NCBI GenBank assembly: GCA_037954235.1
Contig: JBBMOA010000021.1
Span: forward strand, 22,982,625 to 23,046,624
Origin: Aulostomus chinensis
Taxonomy: Eukaryota > Chordata > Actinopteri > Syngnathiformes > Aulostomidae
DNA: 64,000 nt
Direction: 5' to 3'
In this document: positions 33,408 to 45,974 of the stretch, piece by piece
Position numbering within the stretch: the first letter of the stretch is position 1
Layout: each line of letters starts with the position of its first letter
Notes under the pieces: generated by a model
Seen by the model: the letters and a program-made list of their open reading frames with translations, nothing else
The model's database searches: none
What the model was told of the DNA's origin: nothing
Program-made: the position numbers and the translations under genes

Positions 33408-36400
33408 ACTGCGACACAAAACAGCCATAACTTTTGTTCAAAGTGAGTTTTCAGTCAAGTTTCAACCTGAAAGCATAGAAAGATGCATAAACTTGAAGTT
33501 ACAGCTTGATTTCAGTGAGTTTTCATCAAAATACAGGAGTTCTGCATGAAGTGTTCATTTTGGCCTTCTCTCGCTGAGAAAACACTATTTGTGACCTGTG
33601 ATACAAAAATGTCATAACTTTTGTTCAAAGTGATTTTTCAGTCAAGTTTCACCCTGAAAGCATAGAAAGATGCAAAAACTCAAAGTTAGAGGTGGATTTC
33701 ACTGAGTTTTCCTCAAAATACAGGAGTTCTGCATGAAGTGTTCATTTTGGCCTTCTCTCGCTGAGAAAACACTATTTGTGACCTGTGATACAAAAACGCC
33801 ATAACTTTTTTAAAAAGTGAGTTTTCAGTCAAGTTTCAACCTGAAAGCATAGAAAGATGCATAAACTTGAAGTTACAGCTTGATTTCAGTGAGTTTTCAT
33901 CAAAATACAGGAGTTCTGCATGAAGTGTTCATTTTGGCCTTCTCTCGCTGAGAAAACACTATTTGTGACCTGTGATACAAAAATGTCATAACTTTTGTTC
34001 AAAGTGATTTTTCAGTCAAGTTTCACCCTGAAAGCATAGAAAGATGCAAAAACTCAAAGTTAGAGGTGGATTTCACTGAGTTTTCCTCAAAATACAGGAG
34101 TTCTGCATGAAGTGTTCATTTTGGCCTTCTCTCGCTGAGAAAACACTATTTGTGACCTGTGATACAAAAATGCCATAACTTTTGTTCAAAGTGAGTTTTC
34201 AGTCAAGTTTCAACCTAAAAGCATAGAAAGATGCATAAACTTGAAGTTACAGCTTGATTTCAGTGAGTTTTCATGAAAATACAGGACTTCTGCATAAAGT
34301 GTTCATTTTGGCCTTCTCTCGCTGAGAAAACACTATTTGTGACCTGTGATACAAAAATGCCATAACTTTTGTTCAAAGTGAGTTTTCAGTCAAGTTTCAA
34401 CCTGAAAGCATAGAAAGATGCATAAACTTGAAGTTACAGCTTGATTTCAGTGAGTTTTCATCAAAATACAGGAGTTCTGCATGAAGTGTTCATTTTGGCC
34501 TTCTCTCGCTGAGAAAACGCCATTTGTGACCTGTGATACAAAAAAGCTATAACTTTTGTTCAAAGTGATTTTTCAGTCAAGTTTCACCCTGAAAGCATAG
34601 AAAGATGCAAAAACTCAAAGTTAGAGGTGGATTTCACTGAGTTTTCCTCAAAATACAGGAGTTCTGCATGTAGTGTTCATTTTGGCCTTCTCTCGCTGAG
34701 AAAACGCTATTTGTGACCTGTGATACAAAAAAGCTATAACTTTTGTTCAAAGTGATTTTTCAGTCAAGTTTCACCCTGAAAGCATAGAAAGATGCATTAA
34801 CTCAAAGTTTGAGGTGGATTTCACTTAGTTTTCTTCAAAATACAGGAGTTCTGCATGAAGTGTTGATTTTGGCCTTCTCTGGCTGAGAAAACAGTATTTG
34901 TGACCTGTGATACAAAAATGCCATAACTTTTGTTCAAAGTGAGTTTTCAGTCAAGTTTCAACCTGAAAGCATAGAAAGATGCATAAACTTGAAGTTACAG
35001 CTTGATTTCAGTGAGTTTTCATCAAAATACAGGAGTTCTGCATGAAGTGTTCATTTTGGCCTTCTCTCGCTGAGAAAACGCCATTTGTGACCTGTGATAC
35101 AAAAAAGCTATAACTTTTGTTCAAAGTGATTTTTCAGTCAAGTTTCACCCTGAAACCATAGAAAGATGCAAAAACTCAAAGTTAGAGGTGGATTTCACTG
35201 AGTTTTCCTCAAAATACAGGAGTTCTGCATGAAGTGTTCATTTTGGCCTTCTCTCGCTGAGAAAACGCCATTTGTGACCTGTGATACAAAAAAGCTATAA
35301 CTTTTGTTCAAAGTGATTTTTCAGTCAAGTTTCACCCTGAAAGCATAGAAAGATGCATAAACTCAAAGTTTGAGGTGGATTTCACTGAGTTTTCTTCAAA
35401 ATACAGGAGTTCTGCATGAAGTGTTCATTTTGGCCTTCTCTCGCTGAGAAAACGCTATTTGTGACCTGTGATACAAAAAAGCTATAACTTTTGTTCAAAG
35501 TAATTTTTCAGTCAAGTTTCACCCTGAAAGCATAGAAAGATGCATAAACTCAAAGTTAGAGGTGGAGTTCACTGAGTTTTCCTCAAAATACAGTAGTTCT
35601 GCATGAAGTGTTCATTTTGGCCTTCTCTCGCTGAGAAAACACTATTTGTGACCTGTGATACAAAAATGCCATAACTTTTGTTCAAAGTGAGTTTTCAGTC
35701 AAGTTTCAACCTGAAAGCATAGAAAGATGCATAAACTTGAAGTTACAGCTTGATTTCAGTGAGTTTTCCTCAAAATACAGGAGTTCTGCATGAAGTGTTC
35801 ATTTGGGCCTTCTCTCGCTGAGAAAACGCTATTTGTGACCTGTGATAAAAAAAAGCTATAACTTTTGTTCAAAGTGAGTTTTCAGTCAAGTTTCACCCTG
35901 AAATTATAGAAAGATGCATAAACTCAAAGTTAGAGGTGGATTTCACTGAGTTTTCCTCAAAATACAGGAGTTCTGCATGAAGTGTTCATTTTGGCCTTCT
36001 CTCGCTGAGAAAACAGTATTTGTGACCTGTGATACAAAAATGCCATAACTTTTGTTCAAAGTGAGTTTTCAGTCAAGTTTCAACCTGAAAGCATAGAAAG
36101 ATGCATAAACTTGAAGTTACAGTTTGATTTCAGTGAGTTTTCATCAAAATACAGGAGTTCTGCATGAAGTGTTCATTTTGGCCTTCTCTCGCTGAGAAAA
36201 CACTATTTGTGACCTGTGATACAAAAATGCCATAACTTTTGTTCAAAGTGAGTTTTCAGTCAAGTTTCAACCTGAAAGCATAGAAAGATGCATAAACTTG
36301 AAGTTACAGCTTGATTTCAGTGAGTTTTCATCAAAATACAGGAGTTCTGCATGAAGTGTTCATTTTGGCCTTCTCTCGCTGAGAAAACACTATTTGTGAC

Positions 36401-36441
36401 CTGTGATACAAAAATGTCATAACTTTTGTTCAAAGTGATTT
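33408..36441 (+). repeat. Irregular mosaic between the 12-mer and the second form B-rich copy
   Basis: About 16 monomers without one dominant period. AAATGTCATAAC monomers at 33606 and 33980 are two monomers apart and derive from the end of the 12-mer. 34500-36000 contains CGCCATTTG, CTGAAACCATAG, TTTTCTTC and GATAAAAAAAAGC in the same order as 24600-26300, so it is a shortened relative of the form B-rich block. Private marks are TCATGAAAATACAGGAC, GCATTAACTC with CACTTAG, TGTTGATTTTGG, CATTTGGGCC and CTGAAATTATAG. Confidence 0.75.
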
Positions 36442-39207
36442 TTCAGTCAAGTTTCACCCTGAAAGCATAGAAAGATGCAAAAACTCAAAGTTAGAGGTGG
36501 ATTTCACTGAGTTTTCCTCAAAATACAGGAGTTCTGCATGAAGTGTTCATTTTGGCCTTCTCTCGCTGAGAAAACGCTATTTGTGACCTGTGATACAAAA
36601 AAGCTATAACTTTTGTTCAAAGTGATTTTTCAGTCAAGTTTCACCCTGAAAGCATAGAAAGATGCAAAAACTCAAAGTTAGAGGTGGATTTCAGTGAGTT
36701 TTCATCAAAATACAGGAGTTCTGCATGAAGTGTTCATTTTGGCCTTCTCTCGCTGAGAAAACGCCATTTGTGACCTGTGATACAAAAAAGCTATAACTTT
36801 TGTTCAAAGTGATTTTTCAGTCAAGTTTCACCCTGAAACCATAGAAAGATGCAAAAACTCAAAGTTAGAGGTGGATTTCAGTGAGTTTTCATCAAAATAC
36901 AGGAGTTCTGCATGAAGTGTTATTTTTGGCCTTCTCTCGCTGAGAAAACGCCATTTGTGACCTGTGATACAAATAAGCTATAACTTTTGTTCAAAGTGAT
37001 TTTTCAGTCAAGTTTGACCCTGAAAGCATAGAAAGATGCATAAACTCAAAGTTTGAGGTGGATTTCACTGAGTTTTCTTCAAAATACAGGAGTTCTGCAT
37101 GAAGTGTTCATTTTGGCCTTCTCTCGCTGAGAAAACGCTATTTGTGACCTGTGATACAAAAAAGCTATAACTTTTGTTCAAAGTAATTTTTCAGTCAAGT
37201 TTCACCCTGAAAGCATCGAAAGATGCATAAACTCAAAGTTAGAGGTGGAGTTCACTGAGTTTTCCTCAAAATACAGTAGTTCTGCATGAAGTGTTCATTT
37301 TGGCCTTCTCTCGCTGAGAAAACGCTATTTGTGACCTGTGATACAAAAAAGCTATAACTTTTGTTCAAAGTGATTTTTCAGTCAAGTTTCACCCTGAAAG
37401 CATAGAAAGATGCATAAACTCAAAGTTAGAGGTGGATTTCACTGAGTTTTCCTCAAAATACAGGAGTTCTGCATGAAGTGTTCATTTTGACTTCTCTGGC
37501 TGAGAAAACGCTATTTGTGACCTGTGATACAAAAATGCCATAACTTTTTTTCAAAGTGAGTTTTCAGTCAAGTTTCAACCTGAAAGCATAGAAAGATGCA
37601 TAAACTTGAAGTTACAGCTTGATTTCAGTGAGTTTTCCTCAAAATACAGGAGTTCTGCATGAAGTGTTCATTTTGGCCTTCTCTCGCTGAGAAAACGCTA
37701 TTTGTGACCTGTGATACAAAAAAGCTATAACTTTTGTTCAAAGTGAGTTTTCAGTCAAGTTTCACCCTGAAAGCATAGAAAGATGCATAAACTCAAAGTT
37801 AGAGGTGGATTTCACTGAGTTTTCCTCAAAATACAGGAGTTCTGCATGAAGTGTTCATTTTGGCCTTCTCTCGCTGAGAAAACGCTATTTGTGACCTGTG
37901 ATACAAAAAAGCTATAACTTTTGTTCAAAGTGATTTTTCAGTCAAGTTTCACCCTGAAAGCATAGAAAGGTGCAAAAACTCAAAGTTAGAGGTGGATTTC
38001 AGTGAGTTTTCATCAAAATACAGGAGTTCTGCATGAAGTGTTCATTTTGGCCTTCTCTCGCTGAGAAAACGCCATTTGTGACCTGTGATACAAAAAAGCT
38101 ATAACTTTTGTTCAAAGTAATTTTTCAGTCAAGTTTCACCCTGAAAGCATAGAAAGATGCATAAACTCAAAGTTAGATGTGGAGTTCACTGAGTTTTCCT
38201 CAAAATACAGTAGTTCTGCATGAAGTGTTCATTTTGGCCTTCTCTCGCTGAGAAAACACTATTTGTGACCTGTGATACAAAAATGCCATAACTTTTGTTC
38301 AAAGTGAGTTTTCAGTCAAGTTTCAACCTGAAAGCATAGAAAGATGCATAAACTTGAAGTTACAGCTTGATTTCAGTGAGTTTTCCTCAAAATACAGGAG
38401 TTCTGCATGAAGTGTTCATTTTGGCCTTCTCTCGCTGAGAAAACGCTATTTGTGACCTGTGATAAAAAAAAGCTATAACTTTTGTTCAAAGTGAGTTTTC
38501 AGTCAAGTTTCACCCTGAAAGCATAGAAAGATGTATAAACTCAAAGTTAGAGGTGGATTTCACTGAGTTTTCCTCAAAATACAGGAGTTCTGCATGAAGT
38601 GTTCATTTTGGCCTTCTCTCGCTGAGAAAACGCTATTTGTGACCTGTGATACAAAAAAGCTATAACTTTTGTTCAAAGTGAGTTTTCAGTCAAGTTTCAC
38701 CCTGAAAGCATAGAAAGATTCATAAACTTGAAGTTAGAGGTGGATTTCAGTGAGTTTTCATCAAAATACAGGAGTTCTGCATGAAGTGTTCATTTTGGCC
38801 TTCTCTCGCTGAGAAAACGCTATTTGTGACCTGTGATACAAAAAAGCTATAACTTTTGTTCAAAGTCATTTTTCAGTCAAGTTTCACCCTGAAAGCATAG
38901 AAAGATGCATAAACTCAAAGTTAGAGGTGGAGTTCACTGAGTTTTCCTCAAAATACAGTAGTTCTGCATGAAGTGTTCATTTTGGCCTTCTCTCGCTGAG
39001 AAAACACTATTTGTGACCTGTGATACAAAAATGCCATAACTTTTGTTCAAAGTGAGTTTTCAGTCAAGTTTCAACCTGAAAGCATAGAAAGATGCATAAA
39101 CTTGAAGTTACAGCTTGATTTCAGTGAGTTTTCCTCAAAATACAGGAGTTCTGCATGAAGTGTTCATTTTGGCCTTCTCTCGCTGAGAAAACGCTATTTG
39201 TGACCTG
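36442..39207 (+). repeat. Form B-rich block, copy 2
   Basis: This is the distant copy of 24290-27054. It keeps the 186 bp monomer with TTTTGACTTCTCTGG (near 37484) but has the full-length TATAACTTTTGTTC where copy 1 lost a base. Private changes are AGTTTGACCC (37013), GCATCGAAAG (37214), CTTTTTTTC (37548) and AAAGGTGC (37968). GCATTAAG of copy 1 reads GCATGAAG here. It ends at phase 132, where copy 1 switches to TGCGACAC. Confidence 0.9.
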
Positions 39208-41092
39208 TGATACAAAAAAGCTATAACTTTTGTTCAAAGTGAGTTTTCAGTCAAGTTTCACCCTGAAAGCATAGAAAGATGCATAAACTCAAAGTTAGAG
39301 GTGGATTTCACTGAGTTTTCCTCAAAATACAGGAGTTCTGCATGAAGTGTTCATTTTGTCCTTCTCTCGCTGAGAAAACGCTATTTGTGACCTGTGATAC
39401 AAAAAAGCTATAACTTTTGTTCAAAGTGAGTTTTCAGTCAAGTTTCACCCTGAAAGCATAGAAAGATTCATAAACTTGAAGTTAGAGGTGGATTTCAGTG
39501 AGTTTTCATCAAAATACAGGAGTTCTGCATTAAGTGTTCATTTTGGCCTTCTCTCGCTGAGAAAACGCTATTTGTGACCTGCGACACAAAACAGCCATGA
39601 CTTTTGTTCAAAGTGAGTTTTCTGTCAAGTTTCAACCTGAAAGCATAGAAAGATGCATAAACTTGAAGTTACAGCTTGATTTCAGTGAGTTTTCATCAAA
39701 ATACAGGAGTTCTGCATGAAGTGTTCATTTTGGCCTTCTCTCGCTGAGAAAACACTATTTGTGACCTGTGATACAAAACAGCCATAACTTTTGTTCAAAG
39801 TGAGTTTTCAGTCAAGTTTCAACCTGAAAGCATAGAAAGATGCATAAACTTGAAGTTACAGCTTGATTTCAGTGAGTTTTCATCAAAATACAGGAGTTCT
39901 GCATGATGTGTTCATTTTGGCCTTCTCTCGCTGAGAAAACACTATTTGTGACCTGTGATACAAAAATGCCATAACTTTTGTTCAAAGTGAGTTTTCAGTC
40001 AAGTTTCAACCTGAAAGCATAGAAAGATGCATAAACTTGAAGTACAGCTTGATTTCAGTGAGTTTTCATCAAAATACAGGAGTTCTGCATGAAGTGTTCA
40101 TTTTGGCCTTCTCTCGCTGAGAAAACACTATTTGTGACCTGTGATACAAAAATGCCATAACTTTTGTTCAAAGTGAGTTTTCAGTCAAGTTTCAACCTGA
40201 AAGCATAGAAAGATGCATAAACTTGAAGTTACAGCTTGATTTCAGTGAGTTTTCATCAAAATACAGGAGTTCTGCATGAAGTGTTCATTTTGGCCTTCTC
40301 TCGCTGAGAAAACACTATTTGTGACCTGTGATACAAAAATACCATAAGTTTTGTTCAAAGTGAGTTTTCAGTCAAGTTTCAACCTGAAAGCATAGAAAGA
40401 TGCATAAACTTGAAGTTACAGCTTGATTTCAGTGAGTTTTCATCAAAATACAGGAGTTCTGCATGAAGTGTTCATTTTGGCCTTCTCTCGCTGAGAAAAC
40501 AGTATTTGTGACCTGTGATACAAAAATGCCATAACTTTTGTTCAAAGTGAGTTTTTAGTCAAGTTTCAACCTGAAAGCATAGAAAGATGCATAAACTTGA
40601 AGTTACATCTTGATTTCAGTGAGTTTTCATCAAAATACAGGAGTTCTGCATGAAGTGTTCATTTTGGCCTTCTCTCGCTGAGAAAACGCCATTTGTGACC
40701 TGTGATACAAAAATGTCATAACTTTTGTTCAAAGTGATTTTTCAGTCAAGTTTCACCCTGAAAGCATAGAAAGATGAAAAAACTCAAAGTTAGAGGTGGA
40801 TTTCACTGAGTTTTCCTCAAAATACAGGAGTTCTGCATGAAGTGTTCATTTTGGCATTCTCTCGCTGAGAAAACACTATTTGTGACCTGTGAAACAAAAA
40901 TGCCATAACTTTTCTTCAAAGTGAGTTTTCAGTCAAGTTTCAACCTGAAAGCATAGAAAGATGCATAAACTTGAAGTTACAGCTTGATTTCAGTGAGTTT
41001 TCCTCAAAATACAGGAGTTCTGCATGAAGTGTTCATTTTGGCCTTCTCTCGCTGAGAAAACACTATTTGTGACCTGTGATACAAAAATGCCA
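39208..41092 (+). repeat. Form A-rich stretch with one short monomer
   Basis: Ten monomers, mostly form A. The first two carry GATTCATAAAC, GCATTAAG, then CAGCCATGAC with GTTTTCTGTC. That last combination recurs near 51938 and 55862. A one-base loss in CTTGAAGTACAGC (near 40042) is private. Other marks are ATACCATAAG, AACAGTATTTG, GTTTTTAGTC, TTACATCTTG and GATGAAAAAAC. No long duplication of the whole stretch was found. Confidence 0.75.
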
Positions 41093-41840
41093 TAACTTTT
41101 TTAAAAAGTGAGTTTTCAGTCACGTTTCAACCTGAAAGCATAGAAAGATGCATAAACTTGAAGTTACAGCTTGATTTCAGTGAGTTTTCATCAAAATACA
41201 GGAGTTCTGCATGAAGTGTTACTTTTGGCCTTCTCTCGCTGAGAAAACAGTATTTGTGACCTGTGATACAAAAATGCCATAACTTTTGTTCAAAGTGAGT
41301 TTTCAGTCAAGTTTCACCCTGAAAGCATAGAAAGATGCAAAAACTCAAAGTTAGAGGTGGATTTCACTGAGTTTTCCTCAAAATACAGGAGTTCTGCATG
41401 AAGTGTTCATTTTGGCCTTCTCTCACTGAAAAAACGCTATTTGTGACCTGTGATACAAAAATGCCATAACTTTTTTAAAAAGTGAGTTTTCAGTCAAGTT
41501 TCAACCTGAAAGCATAGAAAGATGCATAAACTTGAAGTTACAGCTTGATTTCAGTGAGTTTTCATCAAAATACAGGAGTTCTGCATGAAGTGTTACTTTT
41601 GGCCTTCTCTCGCTGAGAAAACAGTATTTGTGACCTGTGATACAAAAATGCCATAACTTTTGTTCAAAGTGAGTTTTCAGTCAAGTTTCACCCTGAAAGC
41701 ATAGAAAGATGCAAAAACTCAAAGTTAGAGGTGGATTTCACTGAGTTTTCCTCAAAATACAGGAGTTCTGCATGAAGTGTTCATTTTGGCCTTCTCTCAC
41801 TGAAAAAACGCTATTTGTGACCTGTGATACAAAAAAGCTA
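41093..41840 (+). repeat. Dimer tandem pair (374 bp period)
   Basis: The two-monomer unit with TTTTTTAAAAA, GTTACTTTT, AACAGTATTTG, a form B second monomer and CTCACTGAAAAAACGC occurs twice in a row (GTTACTTTT at 41219 and 41593). One difference is CAGTCACG in the first copy. The unit joins GTTACTTTT and CTCACTG marks that are also central to the cassette after 42.9 kb, so this is a possible simpler relative of that cassette. Confidence 0.85.
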
Positions 41841-42608
41841 TAACTTTTGTTCAAAGTGATTTTTCAGTCAAGTTTCACCCTGAAAGCAAAGAAAGATGCA
41901 AAAACTCAAAGTTAGAGGTGGATTTCAGTGAATTTTCATCAAAATACAGGAGTTCTGCATGAAGTGTTCATTTTGGCCTTCTCTCGCTGAGAAAACGCCA
42001 TTTGTGACCTGTGATACAAAAAAGCTATAACTTTTGTTCAAAGTGAGTTTTCAGTCAAGTTTCACCCTGAAAGCATAGAAAGATGCATAAACTTGAAGTT
42101 AGAGGTGGATTTCACTGAGTTTTCCTCAAAATACAGGAGTTCTGCATGAAGTGTTCATTTTGGCATTCTCTCGCTGAGAAAACGCTATTTGTGACCTGTG
42201 ATACAAAAAAGCTATAACTTTTGTTCAAAGTGATTTTTCAGTCAAGTTTCACCCTGAAAGCATAGAAAGATGCAAAAACTCAAAGTTAGAGGTGGATTTC
42301 AGTGAATTTTCATCAAAATACAGGAGTTCTGCATGAAGTGTTCATTTTGGCCTTCTCTCGCTGAGAAAACACTATTTGTGACCTGTGATACAAAAATGCC
42401 ATAAGTTTTGTTCAAAGTGAGTTTTCAGTCAAGTTTCAACCTGAAAGCATAGAAAGATGCATAAACTTGAAGTTACAGCTTGATTTCAGTGAGTTTTCAT
42501 CAAAATACAGGAGTTCTGCATGAAGTGTTCATTTTGGCCTTCTCTCGCTGAGAAAACGCCATTTGTGACCTGTGATACAAAAAAGCTATAACTTTTGTTC
42601 AAAGTGAT
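41841..42608 (+). repeat. Linker of four monomers before the cassette region
   Basis: Three form B or hybrid monomers with CAGTGAATTTTC and CGCCATTTG are mixed with form A. CTGAAAGCAAAG (near 41881) and TTGGCATTCTC (near 42162) are local marks. The GAATTTTC/CGCCATT order is the same as at the end of each cassette copy further right, which suggests shared ancestry. Confidence 0.7.
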
Positions 42609-45341
42609 TTTTCAGTCAAGTTTCAACCTGAAAGCATAGAAAGATGCATAAACTTGAAGTTACAGCTTGATTTCAGTGAGTTTTCATCAAAATACAGTAG
42701 TTCTGCATGAAGTGTTCATTTTGGCCTTCTCTCGCTGAGAAAACACTATTTGTGACCTGTGATACAAAAATGCCATAACTTTTTTAAAAAGTGAGTTTTC
42801 AGTCAAGTTTCAACCTGAAAGCATAGAAAGATGCATAAACTTGAAGTTACAGCTTGATTTCAGTGAGTTTTCATCAAAATACAGGAGTTCTGCATGAAGT
42901 GTTACTTTTGGCCTTCTCTCGCTGAGAAAACAGTATTTGTGACCTGTGATACAAAAATGCCATAACTTTCTTTCAAAGTGAGTTTTCAGTCAAGTTTCAA
43001 CCTGAAAGCATAGAAAGATGCATAAACTTGAAGTTACAGCTTGATTTCAGTGAGTTTTCATCAAAATACAGGAGTTCTGCATGAAGTGTTCATTTTGGCC
43101 TTCTCTCGCTGAGAAAACGCTATTTGTGACCTGTGATACAAAAAAGCTGTAACTTTTGTTCAAAGTGATTTTTCAGTCAAGTTTCACCCTGAAAGCATAG
43201 AAAGATGCAAAAATTCAAAGAAAGAGGTGGATTTCACTGAGTTTTCCTCAAAATACAGGAGTTCCTCATGAAGTGTTCATTTTGGCCTTCTCTCGCTGAG
43301 AAAACACTATTTGTGACCTGTGATACAAAAATGCCATAACTTTTTTAAAAAGTGAGTTTTCAGTCAAGTTTCAACCTGAAAGCATAGAAAGATGCAAAAA
43401 CTCAAAGTTACAGCTTGATTTCAGTGAGTTTTCATCAAAATACAGGAGTTCTGCATGAAGTGTTACTTTTGGCCTTCTCTCGCTGAGAAAACAGTATTTG
43501 TGACCTGTGATACTAAAAAGCTATAACTTTTGTTCAAAGTGATTTTTCAGTCAAGTTTCACCCTGAAAGCATAGAAAGATGCAAAAACTCAAAGTTAGAG
43601 GTGGATTTCACTGAGTTTTCCTCAAAATACAGGAGTTCTGCATGAAGTGTTCATTTTGGCCTTCTCTCACTGAGAAAACGCTATTTGTGACCTGTGATAC
43701 AAAAAAGCTATAACTTTTGTTCAAAGTGATTTTTCAGTCAAGTTTCACCCTGAAAGCATAGAAAGATGCAAAAACTCAAAGTTAGAGGTGGATTTCAGTG
43801 AATTTTCATCAAAATACAGGAGTTCTGCATGAAGTGTTCATTTTGGCCTTCTCTCGCTGAGAAAACGCCATTTGTGACCTGTGATACAAAAAAGCTATAA
43901 CTTTTGTTCAAGGTGAGCTTTCAGTCAAGTTTCACCCTGAAAGCATAGAAAGATGCATAAACTTGAAGTTAGAGGTGGATTTCAGTGAGTTTTCATCAAA
44001 ATACAGGAGTTCTGCATTAAGTGTTCATTTTGGCCTTCTCTCGCTGAGAAAACGCTATTTGTGACCTGTGATACAAAAAAGCTATAACTTTTGTTCAAAG
44101 TAATTTTTCAGTCAAGTTTCACCCTGAAAGCTAAGAAAGATGCATAAACTCAAAGTTAGAGGTGGAGTTCACTGAGTTTTCCTCAAAATACAGTAGTTCT
44201 GCATGAAGTGTTCATTTTGTCCTTCTCTCGCTGAGAAAACACTATTTGTGACCTGTGATACAAAAATGCCATAACTTTTGTTCAAAATGAGTTTTCAGTC
44301 AAGTTTCAACCTGAAAGCATAGAAAGATGCATAAACTTGAAGTTACAGCTTGATTTCAGTGAGTTTTCCTCAAAATACAGGAGTTCTGCATGAAGTGTTC
44401 ATTTTGGCCTTCTCTCGCTGAGAAAACGCTATTTGTGACCTGTGATACAAAAAAGCTATAACTTTTGTTCAAAGTGAGTTTTCAGTCAAGTTTCACCCTG
44501 AAAGCATAGAAAGATGCATAAACTCAAAGTTAGAGGTGGATTTCACTGAGTTTTCCTCAAAATACAGGAGTTCTGCATGAATTGTTCATTTTGTCCTTCT
44601 CTCGCTGAGAAAACGCTATTTGTGACCTGTGATACAAAAAAGCTATAACTTTTGTTCAAAGTGAGTTTTCAGTCAAGTTTCACCCTGAAAGCATAGAAAG
44701 ATTCATAAACTTGAAGTTAGAGGTGGATTTCAGTGAGTTTTCATCAAAATACAGGAGTTCTGCATTAAGTGTTCATTTTGGCCTTCTCTCGCTGAGAAAA
44801 CGCTATTTGTGACCTGTGATACAAAACAGCCATAACTTTTGTTCAAAGTGAGTTTTCAGTCAAGTTTCAACCTAAAAGCATAGAAAGATGCATAAACTTG
44901 AAGTTACAGCTTGATTTCAGTGAGTTTTCATCAAAATACAGGAGTTCTGCATGAAGTGTTACTTTTGGCCTTCTCTCGCGGAGAAAACGCCATTTGTGAC
45001 CTTTGATACAAAAATTCCATAACTTTTTTAAAAAGTGAGTTTTCAGTAAAGTTTCAACCTGAAAGCATAGAAAGATGCATAAACTTGAAGTTACAGCTTG
45101 ATTTCAGTGAGTTTTCATCAAAATACAGGAGTTCTGCATGAAGTGTTCATTTTGGCCTTCTCTCGCTGAGAAAACACTATTTGTGACCTGTGATACAAAA
45201 ATGCCATAACTTTTGTTCAAAGTGAGTTTTCAGTCAAGTTTCAACCTGAAAGCATAGAAAGATGCATAAACTTGAAGTTACAGCTTGATTTCAGTGAGTT
45301 TTCCTCAAAATACAGGAGTTCTGCATGAAGTGTTCATTTTG
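42609..45341 (+). repeat. 18-mer HOR, copy 1 (period 3366 bp)
   Basis: 2733 bp align with 45975-48707, and I found no difference by eye. Marks in order are CAGTAGTTC, TTTTTTAAAAA, GTTACTTTT, CTTTCTTTC, AAGCTGTAAC, ATTCAAAGAAAGAGG, GTTCCTCATG, the TCAAAGTTACAGC hybrid, TACTAAAAAG, CTCACTGAG, GTGAATTTTC, CGCCATTTG, AAGGTGAGCTTTC, GCATTAAG, GCTAAGAAAG, TTTTGTCC, AAAATGAG, GAATTGTTC, GATTCAT, AACCTAAAAGC, CGCGGAGAAAACGCC, AAATTCCATAAC and CAGTAAAG. Confidence 0.95.
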
Positions 45342-45974
45342 TCCTTCTCTCGCTGAGAAAACACTATTTGTGACCTGTGATACAAAAATGCCATAACTTT
45401 TGTTCAAAGTGAGTTTTCAGTCAAGTTTCAACCTGAAAGCATAGAAAGATGCATAAACTTGAAGTTACAGCTTGATTTCAGTGAGTTTTCATCAAAATAC
45501 AGGAGTTCTGCATGAAGTGTTCATTTTGGCCTTCTCTCGCTGAGAAAACACTATTTGTGACCTGAGATACAAAAATGCCATAACTTTTGTTCAAAGTGAG
45601 TTTTCAGTCAAGTTTCAACCTGAAAGCATAGAAAGATGCATAAACTTGAAGTTACAGCTTGATTTCAGTGAGTTTTCATTAAAATACAGGAGTTCTGCAT
45701 GAAGTGTTCATTTTGGCCTTCTCTCGCTGAGAAAACACTATTTGTGACCTGTGATACAAAAATGCCATAACTTTTGTTCAAAGTGAGTTTTCAGTCAAGT
45801 TTCAACCTGAAAGCATAGAAAGATGCATAAACTTGAAGTTACAGCTTGATTTCAGTGAGTTTTCCTCAAAATACAGGAGTTCTGCATGAAGTGTTCATTT
45901 TGGCCTTCTCTCGCTGAGAAAACACTATTTGTGACCTGTGATACAAAAATGCCATAACTTTTGTTCAAAGTGAG
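45342..45974 (+). repeat. Form A connector between 18-mer copies
   Basis: These 3.4 form A monomers complete the 18-monomer period. Marks are TTTTGTCC, CTGAGATACAAA, CATTAAAAT and TTTTCCTC in an otherwise form A monomer. The GAGATAC then CATTAAAAT then CAGTAGTTC order recurs at about 53600 and 57150, just left of later cassette copies, so this connector travels with the cassette. Confidence 0.8.
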
